Assembly (NCBI GenBank): GCA_032209605.1
Contig: JASFXZ010000016.1
Coordinates: 2,108,001 to 2,172,000 of the forward strand
Direction of reading: 5' to 3'
Origin: Mactromeris polynyma
Lineage: Eukaryota > Mollusca > Bivalvia > Venerida > Mactridae
Length of the DNA: 64,000 bases
Shown here: positions 58,201 to 64,000 of the stretch, in pieces
How the letters are laid out: the number at the start of each line of letters is the position of its first letter
How positions within the stretch are numbered: position 1 is the stretch's first letter
The notes under the pieces: generated by a model
Databases searched by the model: none
Told to the model about the DNA's origin: nothing
Seen by the model: only the letters and a program-made list of their open reading frames with translations
Position numbers and translations under genes: made by a program

Positions 58201-61200
58201 TTATGCTACTCCTGGAGTGCAAGTTATGTGATAAATATATATATTATAATCCATTTTCCAATGTAAAAAAAGACAAAACGGTGCCATAAGGAAAATGATT
58301 GATCAAAAGAGAACCCTGCCACTTCACCATCTCTCTCTAAGAATGAATTTCATTCATTGTACAAGTGATTTCACATATCATACACAATACAAGAAAACTT
58401 TCCTACCATTTTGTGTCACAGCTTTGATAACTCCACTCAGTAACTGATTGTTATTTACAATGTTGAGAAGATGGAATGCAAAGAAATAGCCGTGGAAATT
58501 AGTGCCCGCAGCAGACATAGCAAGAAACAGCTGAAATACAAGTCATATAACTGTTAACATATCTTGAAGACTTTTATGATTATATAGGGAGGCGCATTGG
58601 TTGAGGGGTCGAGTGCCCGACTCCAGATCTGAAGGTTGTGAGTTTGAGCCCCGCTGTTGAGAGGGGTTGATCACAAACTTCACAATCCCTAAATTGGTGG
58701 GAGTACTGGTTGGTAGCCAGGAAGTATAGTCATCATGAGGAATAAGAATAAGTTGTAAGAACTTGTTTCACAAATGATGAAAAATAAACAAAGTTTAACT
58801 TAAGACTATTAAGTTGTCAGGTTACTGAGATAATTGTCTCCCTTGAAAAAGTGTAATCGGCAAGATCGATAAACCAGGCATTGGCTGTAAAATTATCATC
58901 AGTTCTATCATGCTTCTGTTTTGCTTATAGTCATATCTGGATCAACACCATTTTACCAAATATCACATAAATTTATTGGTTCAGCACATTAGTAAGTACA
59001 AAATGCATATAACAAAACCACAGGAGATTGTCAGTAGTTTATACATTCTAGAGTCCACTCCCTAGATCCCTTCTATAGTATATGTACATACATCTACTTT
59101 AGAAGGGATAACGAGTGAGAACTCGTGACAATATCCTGTGAGCAAAACAGTTATTGTAGCAAATGTTCATTGCAATGGTACTAAGTAAATAATATTTAGA
59201 TATTTCAAGTTTGTTTATAGTTTATCACAAGATCTCCGTGCAATTACCATCAACCGCTCATGCATTCCAAACATCTTACCTTAATAAGGAAATTTTAATA
59301 GAGAAAAACTTACAATATAAAAGAATGTAGTAAAACTGAAGAATTTCACATCCAGCTTGGAAGGTTTGTCCTCGGAAAGCTTTTTCAGAACTTCACCTTT
59401 GTCCTTTTTGTTACAGCATTGTCTGAATATGGATATATGGACATTGTTAACAAGTTTAACTAACTACTGTACATGTATTGTCTTACTGAGATCAATATGT
59501 ATTGTAAAGCCACAGATTGTCATGACTTATCCCTTCTAGAGTTCTCTCCCTTTATCCACTTTAAGTATATGTATATATGGTACTTTATATATATCCTTAT
59601 ACCATAGAAGGAAATAGAAGAGGAGATAACTCATGACAATCTCATGTGGGTAAAACCACCACTGACATATTGTGTTATTTATTGAACTGTGCTTAATTAT
59701 GTAGAATGATGCAGTTATTGCCCTTTGCTCCAAATTAATATTTGATTAAATAAAGCATTTCAGTGAAAATGAACTGGATTCTTGACATGACAGCAAAAAG
59801 ACAACAATCCATTACCCATATAATCTGAACTGTAAAATAATTTGTACAGCTTAAACATTTGAGGAAAGTTATAAAAAATGTAGTATGTTGTACTCAGTTA
59901 CCTGAAAGGCTCAGTGATCTCCGAGCATGTCGGGAATCGTGGATGATTGGACAAAAAATAACTGATGAGAACAAACAAGGAGAAGAGATTGTGTAAGCCA
60001 CTAAGTATATACATTGTTATCATGTATTCCCTCTCTGGTATCTGTTCTATACGAGGTTGTGGGCTGTAATGATAAAACAGTGAAGTATTGTTAGTATATA
60101 CATTGTTATCATGTATTCCCTCTCTGGTATCTGTTCTATACGAGGTTGTGGGCTGTAATGATAAAACAGTGAAGTATTGTTAGTATATACATTGTTATCA
60201 TGTATTCCCTCTCTGGTATCTGTTCTATACGAGGTTGTGGGCTGTAATGATAAAACAGTGAAGTATTGTTAGTATATACATTGTTATCATGTATTCCCTC
60301 TCTGGTATCTGTTCTATACGAGGTTGTGGGCTGTAATAATAAAACAGTGAAGTATTGTTAGTAAATTATCACATATATAACAACTGAGGCACATTATTTA
60401 GAGGCAGGAGAAATAGAATTCTACCAAGCGCTACATAGGGAAAGAAACGGTGCTGTTTCTAAAATGTAGAAAATCTCTTGATAGGTAGCGTGATCTTACA
60501 TGTAGTGCTAGCTTTGCTTAACAAAATGACGTCAACGCAGGACAATGTCTTCTGGTCTGGTGGACGCAATATTCCTTCATGCTTTTTTGACAGCAACCTT
60601 ATCTACATCAACCAACTTTTCGTGCTTACTTCCCATACCTCTAAAAACGCACCTCTGTTAAGTAAACATTAGTTGAGAATACGTTTATTGTGTACAAATA
60701 TCTATTTAACAAAACATTGCTTCATTGGCAGACAACCTGTCACTGCCTTACAGCTCAAGGAAATGAAAAAGGACTACCGGTATATAATATAGAATAATTA
60801 TATCCACACAGAATGAAACCTTCACTGCCAAAGTTACTCTCTCTTTAAGCATGCTATGCTGGTTCCATCACACAATGGAACTGTAGAGGAATCAAAGTGC
60901 TGGATGCATAAAAAGTTATGTAAGACATAGTTTAACATTGAAGTAATTTTCTTGACTGTAATAATTGTCAATGTTTATTGTGGATGTATTTCTCTGAAAT
61001 ACACAATGTCATGTTCACATTCATTTCTTAATTGCAGGCAAACAATGAATTTTTTTCAACTCAAAGAAAGCTTGACTTTGATAAATACAGTCAAACCTGT
61101 GTTAAAGACCACCTGTAAACAAAGACCACTATTGCAAAACCTGTCTGCAAATACCACCAATTTTATCTCCCATCAGACCATTTTCAATGATATTTAATCT

Positions 61201-63579
61201 GTTAATAGAGACCACCTGTAAACAAAGACCACATTTTGCTGTTCCCATGGGTGGTCTTTACAGACAGGTTTGACTGTAGTTGTTGTAAGCTTACAAGAGA
61301 CAGAACTTGTGTCATTGATGCACTATCCTGTGCTTTCAAATTAATTTTAAATGTTTGATATTCTTTTTTGGATGTATCCAGGCATTATGCACTGAAAAAT
61401 TCAAATCTGTGTGTGTAACAAACCACAGTTTACTACAACAACAACAACATTACTTACTCTCTCAGTAAAGCATAGTTGAATGTTTCATTCGTTTTATTGC
61501 CAGCTAGCTGAATTCTTTCCAAATCTTCAAGACTTGCCTTGGCATTCCACGTGATGAGCATCATAATATTAATTGCAAAACTGATAATTGTCACCAAATG
61601 ATTCCATAGCAACCTAAATTGTATAAAAAAAACATGAAAAAATAGTTTGTCAATCCTTAGAGTATCAAACTCATACGAAAGTTTCTTTGAAAGGTAACTT
61701 GATGTATGTTTGTTTGTTTCATTGGTTTAATGCCGTTTCTCAACGATATTTCAGTTATATACAGCGGCCGGTTCACCTAACCAGTTTTTCCTGGACTGAA
61801 ATCTAACCAGTACTAACTTACCCTTCCACAAGGAGCCGGCAACTTCTCCACATGAGGAGGAAAATCGACATTTTTATCAAATTTTCATGGAAGGGTATGA
61901 CCTGCCGTGACCGGGAATCGAACCCGGATCACCGGGTTACAAGTCCAGCGCACTAACCACTGCACCACGGCCGCGGCTATAAAGGTAACTTGAACACCTA
62001 TCTTCAAAATATTGAATACAAACATGTATACATGTTTGGAGGCAGAATCACAAATGGAACACAGGAGATTGTCACAAGTTCTCACCCTTTATCCCTTCCA
62101 TGGTGTATGTATATATACATGTAGTACTATACAAATACTATAGAAAGGAAAAAGGGAGAGAACTCAGGAATGGGAAAAGGGAAAGAACTCATGACAATCT
62201 CCTGTGCAACCAGGAACAAGAACATACAGGCTGCTTGTATTTGATGTTTTGCAGCCAAGCATGTAATGTCTCTCTCTCTCTTTTGGTGAAAATGTCTGAA
62301 AAAATACCGAATGTTTTTGTATCAAATTTAAATATTCTTCAGATGAATTCCAATCAACTTACCAGCCTTTTGTGAACATTATAGCAATTGGATTGAACAA
62401 TATTTTTCTCTGATAAGAGATATCTTGCATGATGTCACGTGTCCAGTCCATTAAGTCCCGGATTTTGTTGCTTGGCGACGTACGGTCAACGTTCCATTTC
62501 AATTTCTCCTTCACTTCCTCTCGTATCAATATCTACACAAAAATTGAAGTTCAAGAGTCAGCTGTTTGGCACCACAGGAGAATGTCACAAATTCTCTCCC
62601 TTTATGGCTTCTATAGTTCTCTCCCTTTATCTCTTCTATAGAATATGTGGAAGGTATAAATGGAGAGAACTTGTGACAACCTCCTGTGTTTGAAATGTTT
62701 ACCAAGTTAGGGGCAATAACTCTGTTTGCACAGATTTAACCAAAGGTCAAATCCCAGGTTCACAATTTTATATGCTCACTAATATGCCTGCGAAGATTAT
62801 GTTAGTGTAAAAGTCAAGGCAAACTATGTTTATTCACAAAGTCTGTAAAATAGCAATATCACATTTATAAACTTGAGCTTTCAAATCCCAATAAAAATCG
62901 TGAATGCATTTTGGATAAGCTACATTCACTTTCAGTGTTCCAACTGGCCTTCTTGTAAACAAAAGTACCATAAAGTCAGTAGTTAAACATTATTGTTTTA
63001 TGTTGTATACTAACAAAACTGAACTTATAAAATAAGTTCCTTACTGGTCAAGATTTTATCATTTACTAAACATAACAGAACACAAACTATCCCGTAGTTA
63101 CAAGACTGGTTACAATACTGTGAGTGACTTATTCCCAAGCTAAATTCCACCTGTTTTCTGACTTAGTATTCAATCAGAAAGAAATTGAGTTTCAAGTTTA
63201 ATTTTGACATAATTAGGCAAAATAGAACAATGAGCAACATATATTACCATAGAAAATTAAGTACAGAGACACCTCAATAGTAAGACCACCCATGGGACCC
63301 TTCAAGTCTCACAGGTCTTGTTATTGAGGCTATCCTAAAAGTTAGCTTGGACAAAAAGCAAAACAGTGAAAATGGACTTGAAAATCGTGTTCTTAATTAT
63401 GAGGCGGTATTATTAATGAGGTGGTCTTTCTGTGAGGTTTTACTGTATAAGTTAACATACCTTGTTCTTTATGCGGAAGTTTGTCTTCTGAAGTACGTCA
63501 TCTTTCACTACTTCTACAGATGTGCTATTTTTCTTGTAATAATCATACGCCTTCATTTGCTCAGGAGTTAAAGTGATAC
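48699..63579 (-). CDS. IP3-receptor/ryanodine-receptor-family channel, C-terminal 12 exons (5' partial)
   Basis: Exons in transcription order: 63579-63461, 62532-62363, 61613-61458, 60063-59902, 59422-59314, 58530-58407, 56803-56628, 54252-54100, 53629-53552, 51287-51168, 50247-50110, 49271-48699. They give ~691 residues and a TAA stop; phases agree at each join. Six membrane segments lie in exons 3-8: WNHLVTIISF; YMITMYILSG; KFFSFTTFFY; FFAFHLLNIV; ILGFIVIYIYSLVGF; VSFFIFITTIGLNIIFG. The pore segment (CSTLWQCTVTVI), IIFGIIVDTFSELRDLK, the CFVC and HVRNEH finger, EHNMWSYVFF and the NVDFFPMNRA tail match the C-terminus of IP3 receptors better than ryanodine receptors. Family members release Ca2+ from the endoplasmic reticulum. 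The usual GGGVGD filter reads YGLIGD, with about five residues missing. The ligand-binding region is outside the window. The tail (last 190 residues) is acidic and Ser/Asp-rich with a proline run, unlike vertebrate IP3R. Confidence 0.85.
49350..49560 (+). repeat. Dispersed repeat R2, copy 2
   Basis: Same orientation as 20655-20865: ttgtagctagagtgtcggag, catcaaaaacatacatta, ttattgcagttttatttt and ggaatctacgcccc. Confidence 0.6.
50110..50247 (-). CDS. IP3R-like exon 11
   Basis: 46 codons, acceptor tttcctttcag, donor gaggat|gtaagt, phase 0-0. ENVDFFPMNRALCLSS matches the IP3R 'NLDWFPRMRAMSLVSS' segment, followed by KIDDLLHQVTSIAQKQ, a coiled-coil start. Confidence 0.88.
50464..50598. repeat. 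Palindromic repeat copy 9
   Basis: cacaggagattatcacgagt and gagagaactcgttacaatct; the loop is a tatatagtactatata run. Confidence 0.78.
51168..51287 (-). CDS. IP3R-like exon 10
   Basis: 40 codons, acceptor ctttatttcag, donor aaatgt|gtaagt. FHVRNEHNMWSYVFFFIHL keeps the two finger histidines (H-x4-H) and the EHNMW signature shared by IP3R; FTAIELYVSKC matches 'YTGPESYV'. Confidence 0.92.
51301..52232. repeat. 34-bp minisatellite with composite left part
   Basis: The right part holds ~16 copies of agtaacacagaccacaaaac + catgaaaaagttac. The left part is a longer composite unit (catagactccaaaccatgga, ttatggtcaaacagaccaca) from the same core. It starts just upstream (in transcription) of exon 10. 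Confidence 0.92.
52245..52445 (-). repeat. Dispersed repeat R5, copy 2
   Basis: Reverse complement of 9060-9345 text: acaaggaatgccacataaac, aatgcctccccagacagacc and aacattagggac. Confidence 0.6.
53552..53629 (-). CDS. IP3R-like exon 9
   Basis: 26 codons, acceptor atttcttacag, donor ggaaag|gtaaat. MKDTCFVCSRNSYDFEHHGK supplies the CxxC half of the zinc finger ('TTCFICGLERDKFD' in IP3R). Confidence 0.9.
54100..54252 (-). CDS. IP3R-like exon 8: last membrane helix
   Basis: 51 codons, acceptor tttttgtttcag, donor ttaaag|gtaaga. IGLNIIFGIIVDTFSELRD is the most conserved helix of the family (IP3R 'LNLIFGVIIDTFADLR'). Confidence 0.95.
54320..54499. mobile_element. MITE family C copy
   Basis: acagtcggacctcctttatt and gaactaggtccgactgt, flanked by TA. 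It lies 67 bases from the exon 8 acceptor. Confidence 0.78.
54570..54708. mobile_element. MITE family B copy
   Basis: acagtaaaacctcacttaaa and cattgaggttttactgt, flanked by TA. Confidence 0.75.
54716..56365. repeat. 53-bp minisatellite, ~31 copies
   Basis: The unit acacagcagtagcattgtgg continues with taacagtcggtcatctcggg and attgcgaggccaa. Runs of variants (tctctggattgcc, cagtcatcttggg, aatagtcggtcacc) recur in the same order about 450 bases apart, so blocks were duplicated together. It lies between exons 7 and 8 of the channel. Confidence 0.96.
56405..56530. repeat. Dispersed repeat R3, copy 2
   Basis: ccagaacaatataggtagta, gtttggaaagatggtttcaa, caaatactcaaaaccaccaa and gaaataaggcgacg match 45445-45585. 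Confidence 0.65.
56535..56588. repeat. Dispersed repeat R4, copy 4
   Basis: gtatacaataatggtattct and actaattttgaatagtcagt match the copies at 14.8, 15.7 and 33.1 kb. Confidence 0.45.
56628..56803 (-). CDS. IP3R-like exon 7: pore-helix exon with altered filter
   Basis: Acceptor ttatatttacag, donor tttgag|gtaaag. Membrane helix LLWVAILGFIVIYIYSLVGF, then luminal CSTLWQCTVTVIRYGLIGD. IP3R has a GLRSGGGVGD filter at this point; here only GLIGD remains. The change is inside the exon, so no splice choice explains it. Confidence 0.92.
56905..57080. repeat. Palindromic repeat copy 10 (double left arm)
   Basis: The left arm occurs twice (cacaggagatagtactatgt and cagaggagactgtcaagaat); the right arm ends cattacaatctcctgtg. 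Confidence 0.72.
57870..58235. mobile_element. Palindromic MITE-like repeat
   Basis: atcttacatgagtgctgatt is mirrored by taagcactcatgtaagattc, and gaataatatgacgcgag-type text by cgtcatattcgtttcag. A tail with repeated gtgacgtcacactg follows. Confidence 0.65.
58407..58530 (-). CDS. IP3R-like exon 6
   Basis: Acceptor gtatttcag, donor aaatg|gtagga. HGYFFAFHLLNIV and LLSGVIKAVTQNG match IP3R 'ETLLNVIKSVTRNG' (S4-S5 linker). Confidence 0.9.
58580..58800 (+). repeat. tRNA-derived SINE copy
   Basis: gcattggttgaggggtcgag, tgaaggttgtgagtttgagc (B box), then actggttggtagccagga and agaacttgtttcacaa. Confidence 0.65.
59019..59140. repeat. Palindromic repeat copy 11
   Basis: cacaggagattgtcagtagt and gagaactcgtgacaatatcc. 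Confidence 0.75.
59314..59422 (-). CDS. IP3R-like exon 5
   Basis: Acceptor ccatattcag, donor tatatt|gtaagt. It carries a Cys pair and basic loop (QCCNKKDKG), then LDVKFFSFTTFFYI, matching IP3R 'LDVEFLYHLLYLL' at the third membrane helix. Confidence 0.87.
59511..59648. repeat. Palindromic repeat copy 12
   Basis: cacagattgtcatgacttat and gataactcatgacaatctca. Confidence 0.75.
59902..60063 (-). CDS. IP3R-like exon 4
   Basis: Acceptor ttatcattacag, donor ttcag|gtaact. PREYMITMYI-like text: PQPRIEQIPEREYMITMYIL, then LFSLFVLISYFLSNHP (second membrane helix). Its first 60 bases are part of an 89-bp tandem repeat that extends into the upstream intron. Confidence 0.87.
60003..60359. repeat. 89-bp tandem repeat, four copies, covering an exon border
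   Basis: agtatatacattgttatcat recurs every 89 bases. Copy 1 includes the 5' part of IP3R-like exon 4 and its acceptor; copies 2-4 repeat the acceptor (AG complement at 60153, 60242, 60331) and 60 bases of coding text inside the intron. Confidence 0.93.
61086..61281. mobile_element. MITE (CAGTCAAACCTG ends)
   Basis: acagtcaaacctgtgttaaa and tacagacaggtttgactgt are inverted and flanked by TA. The interior repeats agaccacctgtaaacaaaga. Confidence 0.78.
61458..61613 (-). CDS. IP3R-like exon 3: first membrane helix
   Basis: Acceptor acaatttag, donor gagaga|gtaagt. LWNHLVTIISFAINIMMLIT is hydrophobic and placed like IP3R helix S1 ('FNLAVLMNLLVAFF'); the luminal loop has sequon NKT/NET. Confidence 0.85.
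61700..61980 (-). repeat. Full-length tRNA-derived SINE
   Basis: The minus strand starts gccgcggccgtggtgcagtg (A box), then gggttcgattcccggtcacg (B box), body gagaagttgccggctccttg, aagttagtactggttaga, and end gaaacggcattaaaccaatg followed by an aaac-rich tail. It is the best preserved SINE in the window. Confidence 0.8.
62060..62206. repeat. Palindromic repeat copy 13
   Basis: cacaggagattgtcacaagt and gaactcatgacaatctcctg. Confidence 0.8.
62363..62532 (-). CDS. IP3R-like exon 2
   Basis: Acceptor tttttgtgtag, donor ggctg|gtaagt. KEKLKWNVDRTSPSNKIRDL, then DWTRDIMQDISYQRKILFN leads into the membrane domain. It contains no membrane helix. Confidence 0.83.
62573..62688. repeat. Palindromic repeat copy 14
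   Basis: cacaggagaatgtcacaaat and gagagaacttgtgacaacct. It lies 40 bases upstream of exon 2. Confidence 0.78.
62700..62800. repeat. Dispersed repeat R6 fragment
   Basis: caaatcccaggttcacaatt and ctcactaatatgcctgcgaa resemble the 63.7-64.0 kb element (accccaggtgcacaactata, ggttggtgaacattcc). Confidence 0.4.
63262..63447. mobile_element. MITE family B copy next to exon 1 donor
   Basis: acagagacacctcaatagta and tctgtgaggttttactgt, flanked by TA. The right end is 13 bases from the donor side of IP3R-like exon 1. Confidence 0.75.
63461..63579 (-). CDS. IP3R-like exon 1 (first visible)
   Basis: Acceptor ggattgtcag, donor aacaag|gtatgt. ITLTPEQMKAYDYYKKNSTS, then VLQKTNFRIKNK. It is cytosolic and continues upstream beyond the window. 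Confidence 0.75.
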
Positions 63580-63704
63580 CTGACAATCCAGTGAAAATAT
63601 TGAATTGAACAGAATTATACACTTACACAATAAATAAACATAAAAGCTTTTCAACTAGCAACAAATATATTACAAATCTATGAAATTAAAAAGTTCATTT
63701 TAAT

Positions 63705-64000
63705 GTAAAACTAGAATGCGTCCATAGGACACAGATGTCCCCACTTGCAGCCATTGTCACAAAAGCAAATGCTATTATTCTGCTCATAGTTTGTGAATGG
63801 ATATCAAAATTACCAAGTGAACAACTGTACTGATTATGGTGACAAGTCAAGGGCCATAACTTTACACTTACTAGACACAGGCAAACACGAAACCCCAGGT
63901 GCACAACTATACAGGTTGGTGAACATTCCTGTACAGTTTGGTGAGTGTAGCTGATATACTGTTGGAGATATGCACGGCACAAAATTGCATGCTCTGTATG
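63705..64000. repeat. Dispersed repeat R6 (runs off the window)
   Basis: aatgcgtccataggacacag, caagggccataactttacac and ggtgcacaactatacaggtt. A short piece (gtatccataggacacatatg) recurs at 53270. Probably an old interspersed element. Confidence 0.45.

Noticed and set aside
61905..61978. tRNA gene candidate on the minus strand
   Set aside because: The A and B boxes are good but the anticodon stem has mismatches and the sequence continues as a SINE body.

Overview
The window is eukaryotic, AT-rich and full of introns. It holds parts or all of three protein-coding genes, every one split into small exons with GT-AG borders. The gene families (an ApeC/apextrin protein, an IP3-receptor-family channel, NIPSNAP) together with the dense load of tRNA-derived SINEs, palindromic MITEs and minisatellites suggest an invertebrate animal, most likely a mollusc and perhaps a bivalve. 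That placement is inference; no species marker is visible.

Layout: (1) 0.5-4.2 kb, + strand: the last four coding exons of a NIPSNAP3-like gene whose 5' end lies left of the window. (2) 4.2-10.4 kb: intergenic, with a ~250-bp-arm foldback element and dispersed repeats. (3) 10.5-45.3 kb, + strand: a complete 21-exon gene model for a secreted protein of about 964 residues. It has a signal peptide, four small four-cysteine modules, one ApeC domain (three exons) and thirteen more four-cysteine modules. Every internal intron is phase 1, so each module is one exchangeable exon. A TATA box lies upstream and an AATAAA lies 20 bases after the stop. (4) 45.3-48.7 kb: intergenic between convergent genes, with a 477-bp inverted-end transposon. 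(5) 48.7-63.6 kb, - strand: twelve exons coding the C-terminal ~690 residues of an IP3-receptor/ryanodine-receptor-family channel (six membrane segments, pore, CxxC/HxxxxH finger, coiled tail). Its 5' part lies beyond the right edge.

Introns are swollen by tandem arrays (22, 21, 42, 32, 63, 39, 36, 34, 53 and 89 bp units), a decayed LINE reverse transcriptase copy (26.9-29.2 kb), at least thirteen copies of one palindromic repeat, and several MITE families that share the terminus CAGT..ACC flanked by TA.

The two most notable points are the architecture of the ApeC protein (ApeC embedded in 17 half-VWC-like, glycosylation-rich modules) and the pore of the IP3R-like channel, where the usual GGGVGD filter segment is shortened to YGLIGD. 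The three genes show no sign of working in a common pathway; their adjacency looks incidental.
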